Assembly: GCA_023401925.1 (NCBI GenBank)
Contig: JAEXDA010000063.1
Span: 1 to 35,676, forward strand
Origin: Bacillota bacterium
GTDB lineage: Bacteria > Bacillota > UBA4882 > UBA8346
Reading direction: 5' to 3'
Length of the DNA stretch: 35,676 bases
Shown here piece by piece: positions 6,784 through 15,401 of this stretch. The notes beneath the pieces are model-generated. The model did no database searches, was not told where the DNA came from, and was given only the letters and a program-made list of their open reading frames with translations. Within the stretch, counting starts at the first letter, position 1; the number at the start of each line of letters is the position of its first letter. The position numbers were made by a program, and so were the translations under genes.

Positions 6784-8142
6784 TTACGGTAGGGTATAGG
6801 GCATACTGGCAGTCGTTGAAAGCACATTACCGCGAGCCCCGATATCATAACCGTTTACTCCGGTGCCCTTCAAATCGCTGCTGCTCACCAATTGGAAGAA
6901 GGTTCCGTAATTGATGGAGCCGTTGGAATTGCGGGAAACCGGCGCAGTACCGAAAGTGTAGGAAGGAGTTGATGCGAAATCAGCTGCGGTCGCCACAATC
7001 GTTCCCGTATAGTTGGTGGAAGTCTGGGAACTCTTGTTATACCACACATTCGAATAGGAGATGTCCCCCGCCGTCACATAATGGTCGTTGCCGCCGCCCG
7101 CATAAGATAAGTTATTGCTTAAAGCATGCGTCCCGTTGGCAAATGCGAAATTATAATTGCTGGTCGATTGTGAGGAAGTACTGGTCATTGAATTATGCCA
7201 GGAAGTGCATTGAGTTACCGTAATCGGCCCCGGGTTGCTGTTATCGGTAAAGCCGTGCTTCTTGTTGTAAAAGGCCATGCAACGCCGGACAGTGTGTTGG
7301 ACCGAATTGGAGGAGGAGCCGAGTTTATACCCGTTACCATCGCCGTTACTCAAAGTGCTGCCGTCGGAAAGTAATCCGTTGCTGTAGGAAACACAGTCTT
7401 CAATGACCACCGGCCCAATGGCTCCGGTACTGCTCTTGGTGTAGAGATCCCAACCGTCATCGATGTTATTATGAGCGATACAGCCACGGAAAACATTACC
7501 GTAACCGGTTGTAAGTTTGCAGGCAAATCCGTCCGCGTCTTCGCCGTCCGGATCTTTATTATCATAAGAATCGCAATTTAAGATCAGATTATAGCTCGGC
7601 CAGTCCCCAATGCTGCCAAGTGAGCTATCCCTGCGCCCAAGCTGTAGTCCGCTGTCCCGGTTGGAATAGGTAGAGCATTGATTGATTACGTTATAACTCC
7701 CGCCGATATAGATGCCGTTGTCGCCGGCCCCTTTCACTTTGATTCCTTTGAGATGCCAGTAGTTTCCATTAATGGTCAGGCCGCGGTTGGCGTCAGCCAG
7801 GGCTTGGCCGGAAAAATCAAAAACAGGCGCGCTTTCACCCGATACCGAGGTAATGGTTTTGAATGAACCGTTCGCTCCGTTATTGCCGTAGGCAACAGTA
7901 ATACCAGTGGAATAGGAATAAGTGCCGCTATGGACATAAATTGTACCACCGGAAGACAAATTCGTTATTGCAGCCTCCAGTGTCATCGGGCTGCTGGTTG
8001 TTCCGGTGCCGTTGGCAGTGCCGGATGTTGTCACATGGATCACGGATGAGGATGCCATAATATTGGATGTGCCCCAGCAGAAGACGGCAGCCAGACAAAG
8101 AATCAATACCAGTTGAATCTTAAAGTTATCATTGGTTTTCAT
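6784..8142 (-). CDS. Exported family 9 pectate lyase (right-handed beta-helix)
   Basis: Predicted to cleave pectate/polygalacturonate by calcium-assisted beta-elimination outside the cell. An N-terminal hydrophobic segment (about 9-24) ending near NIMA-SSS is a signal peptide. The rest is Ser/Gly/Asn-rich with beta-helix spacing. The DADGFACKL (202-210), FRGCIAHNNIDDGWDLY (218-234) and GNGYKLG (269-275) blocks match polysaccharide lyase family 9. By comparison with Dickeya Pel9A, D204, D228, D229 and D232 would bind calcium and K273 would be the catalytic base, so the active site looks intact. 452 residues. GGGAGG lies about 9 nt before the ATG. Being next to a secretin suggests an export route. 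Confidence 0.85.
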   Translation of the reverse strand: MKTNDNFKIQLVLILCLAAVFCWGTSNIMASSSVIHVTTSGTANGTGTTSSPMTLEAAITNLSSGGTIYVHSGTYSYSTGITVAYGNNGANGSFKTITSVSGESAPVFDFSGQALADANRGLTINGNYWHLKGIKVKGAGDNGIYIGGSYNVINQCSTYSNRDSGLQLGRRDSSLGSIGDWPSYNLILNCDSYDNKDPDGEDADGFACKLTTGYGNVFRGCIAHNNIDDGWDLYTKSSTGAIGPVVIEDCVSYSNGLLSDGSTLSNGDGNGYKLGSSSNSVQHTVRRCMAFYNKKHGFTDNSNPGPITVTQCTSWHNSMTSTSSQSTSNYNFAFANGTHALSNNLSYAGGGNDHYVTAGDISYSNVWYNKSSQTSTNYTGTIVATAADFASTPSYTFGTAPVSRNSNGSINYGTFFQLVSSSDLKGTGVNGYDIGARGNVLSTTASMPYTLP

Positions 8143-8718
8143 TACCGAGAACCTCCCTTTTTAATATTTTTAATCATTAAAAACCCGTACAAGTTGTTTG
8201 AATCCGATGCCTCCTTTCTGCAATTTTTTTCGATTGAGTCTGGATGGCAAAATTTTGTGGAAAAATATGGTATGTGTTCATTATATTGCGATAAGTGATT
8301 TTTGTATTTGCAATTCTTGCCAATATTTAACAAATATGTTGATAATTTGTCATTGGTTGGTGAGAATGGGATTTTCCCCAAAGGTATCGGGCTGTTCCGA
8401 AAAGTAAACTGATTGATTTTGAAGTAATTATTAGAGGGGAAGGACGGATTATCAATCGCCAAACACAGGAAAGGGAAGGAAAAGAGGGATGATGGTTTTA
8501 TTTCGTGGAAAGGAAATAAAACTTAAAGTTTTTTTAGATCAGAGGGAGCTTTTAGTTACTTTCCCGCTAAGAACCGTATGGAACCACGAAAGGTACAAAA
8601 AACACGAAAATGGAAATCAAAAAGATGGCGTCATAGAGAGTGGCGGATGAAAATCCTTGGAGTTTTACTCTTACTCATTTTGGCCTCATATGCCAATATA
8701 TACCCCCATCCGAAACAT
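8143..8718. other. Gene-free stretch between secretin and lyase
   Basis: About 575 bp serving as the lyase upstream region and the secretin 3' region. It holds one clean hairpin, GTTTTATTTC (8495-8504) with GAAATAAAAC (8513-8522), a 10-bp AT-rich stem. A minus-strand frame of 106 codons abuts the lyase start and a plus-strand frame of 63 codons overlaps the secretin 3' end; neither has a ribosome site or a recognisable product. I see no riboswitch. Confidence 0.5.
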
Positions 8719-11010
8719 TTATTGCTGTTTTTTCTTTTTCTTTTTTGGATCCTCGGCCGGCGGGTTTAAAGTATCTTTAAACTCCTGACTGGCGTTATCG
8801 TTGATTTTTCGGGTAGCCTCCTTGGCATCCTCCGCATTGTAAACCAAATGAGGTGTGATCACGATCACAAACTCCTCCACCACATCTTTGGTGGAATAAC
8901 TTCGGAAGAGCAAACCAAGTAGGGGAACATCCCCTAAAATCGGTATTTTATTGACGGTTTTTTCTTTGCGGGTATTGCGCAAGCCGCTTAAAATGACCGA
9001 TTGTTTATCATTGACCCGCACCGTGGTTTCGGTGGCATGTTCGGTGGTTTCCGGCAATGCGGATCCCTGTGGAATGGCTCCGAACTCGGAGATTTTCGGT
9101 TTGATTTCCATGGTGATTTTATCATCGGCAACCCAGGGTGTAACCGTGACAGTTAAACTGGAATCAACGTTTTTATAAGATGTGGATTTAGATATTACAC
9201 CATTGGTTGTCGTTGATTCTTCAAGTGCGTAATATCTTTTGGTCGCTACGCTGAAACTGGCCGGATAACCATTTAAAGTGGTAATTGTCGGATTTTGCAG
9301 CACTTTGGCTTTTTTATTTTCAAGTAAGAATTTAAGGCTTGTACTACTTTTAGTAGCGGAAGTATCTTCCCCGATTATGCCCGACTGAGTATTGATTCCA
9401 AATTTCTTGCCGCCGACACTGAGCGAATAAGCTGGGGCCCAGTCAAACTCATTGTCCCCGGTAATCAAGACCACCATCACATCAAAGACAATCGTCGGAT
9501 TGACCTGGTCGATTTTAGCGATATATTGCTGCACTTGATTGATGAAATTTTGCGGACCCGTAACCGTAATTGAATTAATTTCCTTCACCACCACCATATC
9601 GGTTTTGGAAATCGAAGAGGGGATGTATTTGAGTACATCCTCGGCCTTGAGATTTTTTATGGGAACGACCACGGTCCGGTCCTGGTTATCGTCGGTGTCG
9701 ACCTGTTTCAAATAATCGCCGAACATCTTGTGAACCGACTCGGGCGCCGTCACGATTAAGGAATTTTTATCCGTCAGCAATACGAAGTTTTGCCTGGAAA
9801 AGATGGCCGGCAAGGTATTCAGCAGCACATCGGCCTTGACATATTTGATGGGATATATCTTTACCGTATTAAAATCCGAGGTTTCGGGCCGGACTATCAT
9901 TCCATCGCCGATCATATAAATGTTGTTTTGCAATCTATAAGAATAGACCGTGCCTTCAAAGAGGTATTTGAGGGCTTGCTCAAATGGGAGCTTATGAAGG
10001 CGGATATTGTTCACGGTCCAATTGACCTGTGCCAGAACGACCAAGTCCACATTGGCTTTTCGGGCCATTTCCCATAAGACGGTGGTTAGGGAAGAGGACT
10101 GCACTTCCACATCGAATAATTTTTCTTTACTGTCATAATTGATATTCATATTTTGACCGCCCGGGCTCATGGTGGGTGCCCGGGAGATCCGCCAGGATTC
10201 CCCGGAATTCGTTAATTGCAAATTATTGGCGCTGCAAAGCAAGGTTAGGGCATCCGGCAAGGGAAGGTTTTGTAAATAAATACTGATATTCATATTTAAA
10301 TCCTGATTGGGGATCACCGATACCCCGGTTTTTTCGGTAATGGCCCGGGTTAAAGCAGCCAGAGGCGCATTTTGGACGTCGAGGGAAAGCAGGTTGTTTT
10401 GATATTTGACCGTAAAATCCGCTTGCAGGGAACTCTTTTTGCGGATAAAAGTTACCGCGCCGCTTTTTTCGGCCGTGCAATTGGCTTGAATTAAAATCGA
10501 ATCCAAGGCGTTTTGAACCGGAATTTGTTGCAGGCGGATGGTAATCCGGTCTTTGATGGCCGGGTCGGGAACCAGATTTATTCCGACTTTTTGAGCGATG
10601 GCTTGGATTAATTGTAAAACCTTTGCCTCCTTGGCCTCGACCGATAATAGATTATTGTCGTATTCCACATGTAAAACCGAATTATCGATTGGGGTGATTT
10701 GGTAGACGTTATTTTGTTTGATATAGCGCAAGTTGTTGGACTGGGTGATGATATTCAGCGCATCGTCAAAAGTGACTTTTGCCAAGTGAATCGTCACCGT
10801 GCCGCTGACCTCATTATCAATTAAAAAATTGGCGCCGATTTGGCTCGCCAGTACGCGCAGCACATCTTTGACATCAGCGTTTTTGAAGTCGAGATCAATA
10901 AGTTTTGGGGGTACGCAATAAGCGACCGAGGCCAAAAACAGGACCAGTAGGACAATTTCCACTATCGAATGGACTTTCGAAAATCGCATCATCGTAGACA
11001 CCATATCCAA
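8719..11010 (-). CDS. Secretin (PilQ/GspD type) with four STN-like modules
   Basis: Outer-membrane channel subunit of a type IV pilus or type II secretion system. After a signal segment (about 14-31) come four tandem STN/N0-like modules (about 36-108, 113-192, 198-278, 289-370), two N1-type modules (382-438, 445-502) and the secretin barrel (505-724), with QNPTITTLNGYPASF, VTVTPWVADD and the closing NKIPILGDVPLLGLLF. The Lys-rich tail is cytosol-like but short. Most secretins have one N0 module. The start is uncertain: TTG 11010, ATG 11004 and ATG 10992 all lack a good ribosome site, while a perfect GGAGGAG site upstream leads into a TGA in the same frame. 763 residues from TTG 11010. Confidence 0.88.
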   Translation of the reverse strand: MDMVSTMMRFSKVHSIVEIVLLVLFLASVAYCVPPKLIDLDFKNADVKDVLRVLASQIGANFLIDNEVSGTVTIHLAKVTFDDALNIITQSNNLRYIKQNNVYQITPIDNSVLHVEYDNNLLSVEAKEAKVLQLIQAIAQKVGINLVPDPAIKDRITIRLQQIPVQNALDSILIQANCTAEKSGAVTFIRKKSSLQADFTVKYQNNLLSLDVQNAPLAALTRAITEKTGVSVIPNQDLNMNISIYLQNLPLPDALTLLCSANNLQLTNSGESWRISRAPTMSPGGQNMNINYDSKEKLFDVEVQSSSLTTVLWEMARKANVDLVVLAQVNWTVNNIRLHKLPFEQALKYLFEGTVYSYRLQNNIYMIGDGMIVRPETSDFNTVKIYPIKYVKADVLLNTLPAIFSRQNFVLLTDKNSLIVTAPESVHKMFGDYLKQVDTDDNQDRTVVVPIKNLKAEDVLKYIPSSISKTDMVVVKEINSITVTGPQNFINQVQQYIAKIDQVNPTIVFDVMVVLITGDNEFDWAPAYSLSVGGKKFGINTQSGIIGEDTSATKSSTSLKFLLENKKAKVLQNPTITTLNGYPASFSVATKRYYALEESTTTNGVISKSTSYKNVDSSLTVTVTPWVADDKITMEIKPKISEFGAIPQGSALPETTEHATETTVRVNDKQSVILSGLRNTRKEKTVNKIPILGDVPLLGLLFRSYSTKDVVEEFVIVITPHLVYNAEDAKEATRKINDNASQEFKDTLNPPAEDPKKKKKKQQ

Positions 11011-11037
11011 GTTTTTTTCAAGTAATTGGAATATTCT

Positions 11038-11059
11038 TCAAATCAAGAATATCTCCTCC
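11038..11059 (-). promoter_or_regulatory. Strong ribosome site leading to a two-codon frame before the secretin
   Basis: On the minus strand GGAGGAG (11059-11053) is followed after 6 nt by TTG (11046-11044), ATT and TGA (11040-11038). This frame is the secretin frame. Either the secretin once began at TTG 11046 and gained a stop at codon 3, or this is a minimal leader with re-initiation downstream. Confidence 0.55.
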
Positions 11060-11140
11060 AATTTAGAGCGAATAAAATTTTATATTCGATAAATTTTTAC
11101 TTTTGAAGGAAAATTTGTTTCTTTCCAGAATCCTAGAAAC

Positions 11141-11851
11141 ATGGTGTTGATTATATTTCTTTACGCTTTGGTGATTGGAAGTTTTTTAAACGTATGCATT
11201 TACCGGATACCCCGGGGTGTTTCCATTGTCTGGCCGCGGTCTTTTTGCCCGAATTGTCAAAAGAACATTCCATGGTACGATTTGATTCCGGTTTTAAGTT
11301 ATCTCATTTTGCGGGGCCGTTGCCGGTTTTGTAGAGCGGCGATTGGGATTCAATATCCTGTGGTGGAAATTTCCACCGCTATTATGGCTCTGGTATTCTA
11401 TAAAAAATATGGACTCACCGGAGATTTCTTTAAAATTGCGCTTTTAGGTTGCTTATTGATCATCATTGCCTGGATTGATTGCCATCACCGGCGGATCCCC
11501 GACAAGTTATCCGTTTTCGGCATCATCGCCGGACTGGCATGGGCTTTCTTTTACGGCAAAACCGCGTTGCTTCATGCCGGTCTGGGAATGCTCATCGGTG
11601 GCGGTATTTTGTTTCCGATTGCCTTTTTCTATCCCCGGGGAATGGGAATGGGAGATGTGAAATTGCTGGCAATGATTGGAGCTTTTATAGGGGTAAAGGG
11701 CGTTCTATATACTCTGTTTGTCGGATCAGCCTTGGGTGCGGTGATTGGATTGGGCCTCCTGTATTGGAAAACCATCACCCGGAAGACCCAAATTCCTTTT
11801 GGCCCGTTTTTGGCTGTTGGAGCAATCTTAACCCTTTTATTTGTTCTATAA
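11141..11851 (+). CDS. Prepilin peptidase (PilD/ComC family)
   Basis: Membrane aspartic protease that cuts the leader of prepilins and pseudopilins and usually N-methylates them. The 236-residue protein has an N-terminal membrane segment with GSFLNVCIYRIPRG, a cytosolic zinc-type tetracysteine domain (C36, C39, C61, C64), then several membrane segments with the catalytic aspartates D113 in WIDCHHRRIPD and D171 in GMGMGDVKL. All key residues are present. The ATG has no clear ribosome site nearby. It is divergent from the secretin across about 130 bp, so both may be controlled together. No pilin, ATPase or other assembly gene lies in the window. Confidence 0.92.
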   Translation: MVLIIFLYALVIGSFLNVCIYRIPRGVSIVWPRSFCPNCQKNIPWYDLIPVLSYLILRGRCRFCRAAIGIQYPVVEISTAIMALVFYKKYGLTGDFFKIALLGCLLIIIAWIDCHHRRIPDKLSVFGIIAGLAWAFFYGKTALLHAGLGMLIGGGILFPIAFFYPRGMGMGDVKLLAMIGAFIGVKGVLYTLFVGSALGAVIGLGLLYWKTITRKTQIPFGPFLAVGAILTLLFVL

Positions 11852-11920
11852 AGTGAACATTCCTTTGCTGTTTCCCTGCAGAGCAGCAGCTGCCCATATC
11901 TTTGGCCAGAAACACACCCA

Positions 11921-11950
11921 GGGAGCGGGTTAAAGCAATATCCCGCTCCC
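11921..11950. terminator. Hairpin at the aminotransferase stop
   Basis: GGGAGCGGG (11921-11929) and CCCGCTCCC (11942-11950) form a 9-bp GC-rich stem whose loop holds the aminotransferase stop codon. Neither strand has a real T-run, so it may protect 3' ends or act weakly between the convergent prepilin peptidase and aminotransferase genes. Confidence 0.45.
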
Positions 11951-13099
11951 CTTAATAGCGGCGATTGCTTTCTTTATTTCCGTTTCCGGTTGGACCATGG
12001 CTAAGCGGACATACCCTTCGCCGTGTTCTCCAAAGCTACTGCCGGGAACCACAATAATTCCGGCCTTTTCAATTAAGTCAAAGGTAAAATCCACCGACGA
12101 CTTGTAGTGGGGGGGGATGGCCGCCCAAATAAACATCGTTCCCTGGGGTTTGTCGATATGCCAGCCGATTTCGCCCAAACCGTCGGCGATCAGGTTGCGC
12201 CTGATTTCATACGCTTTAACTGTTTGAGCAACACAATCCTGAGGACCATTCAAAGCCGCGATGGCCGCTTTCTGAACCGGCAGAAAGATGCCATAATCCA
12301 GATGCGATTTAAGGTTCCTTAATCTTTCAATGATCTGGCGGTTTCCTAAAGCAAATGAAATCCTGCAGCCGGGAATGTTATAGGTCTTGGAAAGGGAGTT
12401 AAATTCGATCCCCACATCTTTGGCGCCGGGAACCGCTAAAAAGCTGCCGCCTTTTTGGCCGCCAAAAACCAGCTCGCAATATGCGTTATCATGGAGGATG
12501 ATAATGTCATACTTTTTAGCGAACCAAACCAGTTTTTCATAAAATTCATAAGGCGCTGTCGCGGTCACCGGATTATTGGGATAGGACACAATCATCAATT
12601 TGGCCTTTTCAGCTACAGATGGCGGAATTTTATCAAGGTCGATCAGATAATTGTTGGACTTTACCAAAGGGATGGGGTAAAGTTCCGCCTCTGCCAGCTG
12701 CGGTCCGGTACTGAAAATCGGGTAACAGGGATCCGGAGTCAAGACCAGTTCGCCGGGATTGGTTATTGCCAGTGAAATATGGGATAAACCATCCTGAGAG
12801 CCACTCATGGCCAGCACTTCATCTTTTTCCAACCCAACCCCAAAACGCCGCTGGTACCAGTCTTGGACCGTCTTTATCAGCTCCGGCAAGTCGCGGATGG
12901 CATAGATATAATTTTCGGGTTTGGCTACTTCTTCCCGGAGTACTTCGATAATATGGGGAGCGGGAGGCAAATCCGGGGTACCGATACTAAAATTGATAAT
13001 GGATTGGCCTTTGGCCAATTGTTCTTGCTTCTTTTGCTCAAGCTGGGCAAAGATGGCCGAAGTCAATCCATTGGTGCGTTTTGAAAAGTTCATGTTCAC
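11930..13099 (-). CDS. PLP-dependent class I/II aminotransferase (DapL-like)
   Basis: Transfers amino groups with pyridoxal phosphate. It is 389 residues, with the fold-type I pattern: SIGTPDLPP near 38-46, SGSQDG (99-104), N176 in SYPNNPVT, D204/Y207 in HDNAYCEL, the PLP lysine K238 in SLSKTYNIPG and R246 in GCRISFALG. Overall it resembles LL-diaminopimelate aminotransferase and its aspartate/alanine aminotransferase relatives; the substrate cannot be fixed by eye. AGGAG stands 5 nt before the GTG at 13099 and 11 nt before an ATG two codons later, so either may be used. It follows the Cys-rich gene by about 18 bp, probably in one transcript. Confidence 0.85.
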   Translation of the reverse strand: MNMNFSKRTNGLTSAIFAQLEQKKQEQLAKGQSIINFSIGTPDLPPAPHIIEVLREEVAKPENYIYAIRDLPELIKTVQDWYQRRFGVGLEKDEVLAMSGSQDGLSHISLAITNPGELVLTPDPCYPIFSTGPQLAEAELYPIPLVKSNNYLIDLDKIPPSVAEKAKLMIVSYPNNPVTATAPYEFYEKLVWFAKKYDIIILHDNAYCELVFGGQKGGSFLAVPGAKDVGIEFNSLSKTYNIPGCRISFALGNRQIIERLRNLKSHLDYGIFLPVQKAAIAALNGPQDCVAQTVKAYEIRRNLIADGLGEIGWHIDKPQGTMFIWAAIPPHYKSSVDFTFDLIEKAGIIVVPGSSFGEHGEGYVRLAMVQPETEIKKAIAAIKGSGILL

Positions 13100-13117
13100 A
13101 CAATCTCCTGTTAAACT

Positions 13118-13633
13118 TTATTTCAATTGAAATTGATTGCTTATCGCCTGGTATTCATCGATGAGACGGGATTGCCAGGCAACGAATTCTTTGATTTCCG
13201 CATCCCCAATCAGGATGCGAAATGCTTCGCGGGCTTTTACCACAAAGAGCCGGTCCAACTCAAAACGGGAAAGATTTCTCGCCAAAGGGCATATTGCGAT
13301 TGCCCGCGGATCCATCTTCAGGATGAAGTTGTTTTTCAGCGTAAGATAGGGAACAAGTGGAAAAACCCGGCAAGCGAGAGGCCTTCGGGTTCTCTGGCAT
13401 TCCCCATTACAAACTGCCAAGGAGCAATGACAATTCGAAAAATCGACCGCCAAAATTTTCAAGAATGAATTTTGGGCCTGAAGTTCATCTTCCCCCGGGT
13501 AAAGATACATTCCTGATTCCGGGTCTCCTCCCTGGCAGCAGGCTTTGTTGCATAGTTTACCGCAGTCTTTGGATAGGGGAGTTACAGCTTGTAAAATTTG
13601 ATATGCTTTTGAATATAATGCCGATTTATTCAT
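13118..13633 (-). CDS. YkgJ-like cysteine-cluster protein
   Basis: A 171-residue cytosolic protein with many cysteines: C24, C28, C32, C33 at the start, then C68, C70, C75, C79, C88 and C115. The N-terminal C-x3-C-x3-CC and the later RRPLACRVFPLVP resemble the YkgJ/UPF0153 group, thought to bind zinc or an Fe-S cluster; function unknown. There is no signal peptide. The ribosome site is weak (GTGGTAAAG). It precedes the aminotransferase in the same direction with a very short gap, so the two may act together, but what links them is not evident. Confidence 0.6.
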   Translation of the reverse strand: MNKSALYSKAYQILQAVTPLSKDCGKLCNKACCQGGDPESGMYLYPGEDELQAQNSFLKILAVDFSNCHCSLAVCNGECQRTRRPLACRVFPLVPYLTLKNNFILKMDPRAIAICPLARNLSRFELDRLFVVKAREAFRILIGDAEIKEFVAWQSRLIDEYQAISNQFQLK

Positions 13634-13773
13634 TGTGACTTTACCACTTTATCATTTTAGTAGCGGTTTTTCATTTTACTTTTCGACTTGGAAAATAAAT
13701 TCCCTTCCGTTATGAAAATTAAAATAGCTGGATAAAAAAAGGGAAAAGGCTATTTAAACCGAAATATAGTCAT

Positions 13774-13802
13774 TTGATATTGAATGCGTAATTTGATAAA
13801 AT
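13774..13802 (+). promoter_or_regulatory. Sigma-A promoter of the DedA gene
   Basis: TTGATA (13774-13779), a 17-nt spacer, then TAAAAT (13797-13802). This is close to consensus at ideal spacing and lies about 50 nt upstream of the DedA start. Confidence 0.65.
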
Positions 13803-13854
13803 TACTTTTTGTCAAAGATTAAAATCGACTTTAATCGTTTAAAGTGGAGAAAAA

Positions 13855-14517
13855 ATGGTATCATTTCAATCGTTATTGGATTTAGTTCTTCATCTGGACA
13901 AGCACCTTGGCCTTTTCATTCATGATTTCGGTGGCTGGTCCTATCTTGTCCTTTTCCTGATTATATTTTGTGAAACAGGCCTGGTGATAACCCCTTTTTT
14001 ACCGGGTGATTCCTTGATTTTTACTGCTGGGGCCATCACGGCGGCAACGATGGAATTGCGAGTGGAATGGCTGTTTTTCATTTTTTGGTTTGCAGCGATG
14101 ATCGGCGATTCCACCAACTATTGGATCGGTTATTTCCTGCGAATCCACGTTTTTAGCGGTAAAAAGATTCCATTCATTCAAAGATCATACCTTGAACGGA
14201 CCCAGTCGTTTTACCAGCGTCATGGAGGTAAAACTATCGTTTTGGCAAGATTTATTCCGATTATTCGAACTTTTGCCCCTTTTGTTGCCGGTGTAAGTGA
14301 AATGGTCTATTGGCGCTTCCTTTTTTATAGTGTGAGCGGAAGTATGGCCTGGATTGCCATTTTCCTTTTTGGCGGTTATTTTTTCGGCAATTTACCCATT
14401 GTTAAGGCACATTTTTCCATCGTAATTTTTGCGATTGTGCTCATATCCTTGTTGCCCGCGGCTATTGAAATTTTCCAGCAACTTTACGCGGCAAAAAAAA
14501 ACAAAGGAAACAGCTAA
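13855..14517 (+). CDS. DedA/VTT-family membrane protein
   Basis: Polytopic membrane protein of the DedA family, linked to lipid carrier or phospholipid movement across the membrane. The 220-residue protein shows the family marks: E40 in FCETGLVITPFLPGDSL, with P50-G51-D52, a polar G-D-S-T-N-Y-W segment (84-90), and R132 and R138 in ARFIPIIRTFAPFVAG. GTGGAG stands 6 nt before the ATG. It has its own promoter and a strong terminator downstream, so it is probably monocistronic. Confidence 0.92.
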   Translation: MVSFQSLLDLVLHLDKHLGLFIHDFGGWSYLVLFLIIFCETGLVITPFLPGDSLIFTAGAITAATMELRVEWLFFIFWFAAMIGDSTNYWIGYFLRIHVFSGKKIPFIQRSYLERTQSFYQRHGGKTIVLARFIPIIRTFAPFVAGVSEMVYWRFLFYSVSGSMAWIAIFLFGGYFFGNLPIVKAHFSIVIFAIVLISLLPAAIEIFQQLYAAKKNKGNS

Positions 14518-14668
14518 TGAAAATATTGGAAAACCACGGGCTTTTTTTAGAGAAAAAAAGATCGGCCCAAGCGGGTTCTATCCATTCAATGCAGCCCTTA
14601 TCCGGCTTGACGGATCTTGCAAAAAAATGTTAAAATATTCACTGCTAAGAAAGTAAAAAATGGAAATC

Positions 14669-14707
14669 ATCCGGAATATTACCGCTGTTTGCTATTCCGG
14701 ATATTTT
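14669..14707 (+). terminator. Terminator after the DedA gene
   Basis: ATCCGGAATA (14669-14678) and TATTCCGGAT (14693-14702) form a perfect 10-bp stem with a 14-nt loop, followed by ATTTTTAT. Confidence 0.8.
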
Positions 14708-14774
14708 TATCCAATTTGTTTTTTCATCCGTTGATAAATACGTTTTTTACAAAACGAATACTAAAGGAGTATTC

Positions 14775-15380
14775 ATGGCCGGTTTAAATTTTCGATTCCT
14801 CATTTTATCTTTGCCTTGGATTGTGTTGTGTTTGGTATTTCATGAATTTTGTCATGCGTATGTCGCTAACAGGCTGGGGGATCCGACTCCGAAGCAGGAG
14901 GGGAGACTTTCACTCAATCCACTGGTACATCTTGATTTGATCGGATTTCTGGCTTTGATTTTTTTAAAGGTGGGATGGGCAAGACCAGTTCGGATTAACC
15001 CACAGTTTTATAAGAATCCTATGAAAGCGATGTTAACGGTAGCTCTGGCGGGTTCGGGCGGAAATCTTATATTGGCCGTATTTTTTGCAGTGATCATTCG
15101 GATCATGGCTTATTTGAATATTAATCCTTGGTTTATGGAAATAGGCCTATGGTATAATGTGATGCTGGGATTTTTCAATTTAATACCGATTCCGCCCCTT
15201 GATGGTGGAAAGGTGTTGCGGTTTTATTTACGGGGAAATGCGGCCTACTATTTTGATCGGTTTGAATCTTATGGTGTTTTTATACTATTATTGCTGTTAT
15301 TGCTGAATCCGTTCCAGATTGCGCTGTTTAATTTGGTAAATATCACTTCTTCGTTACTTGCGGGCCATATGGTCATATAG
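14775..15380 (+). CDS. Site-2 protease family (M50) membrane metalloprotease
   Basis: Predicted intramembrane zinc protease. The zinc motif HEFCH (23-27) lies in the first membrane segment, and the third ligand D143 lies in NLIPIPPLDGGKV. A 201-residue minimal form with about four or five membrane segments and no PDZ or CBS domain, like the Bacillus YwhC group; substrate unknown. AAAGGAG lies 6 nt before the ATG. It leads the cluster that continues with the HD protein and scpA-scpB, a gene order common in clostridia and bacilli relatives. Confidence 0.92.
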   Translation: MAGLNFRFLILSLPWIVLCLVFHEFCHAYVANRLGDPTPKQEGRLSLNPLVHLDLIGFLALIFLKVGWARPVRINPQFYKNPMKAMLTVALAGSGGNLILAVFFAVIIRIMAYLNINPWFMEIGLWYNVMLGFFNLIPIPPLDGGKVLRFYLRGNAAYYFDRFESYGVFILLLLLLLNPFQIALFNLVNITSSLLAGHMVI

Positions 15381-15401
15381 CAGGATATTCTGAAAAGCGG
15401 G

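Noticed and set aside
8142..8462. Minus-strand ORF of 106 codons ahead of the pectate lyase
   Set aside because: It has no ribosome site, odd composition, and overlaps the natural upstream region of the lyase, whose own start has a good GGGAGG.
8143..8718. Cyclic-di-GMP riboswitch upstream of the lyase, suggested by pilus-type and HD-GYP genes
   Set aside because: None of the conserved core words of that riboswitch class were found on the minus strand.
8578..8769. Plus-strand ORF of 63 codons with a hydrophobic centre
   Set aside because: Its end is the antisense of the Lys-rich secretin tail, there is no ribosome site, and the hydrophobicity follows from T-rich antisense sequence.
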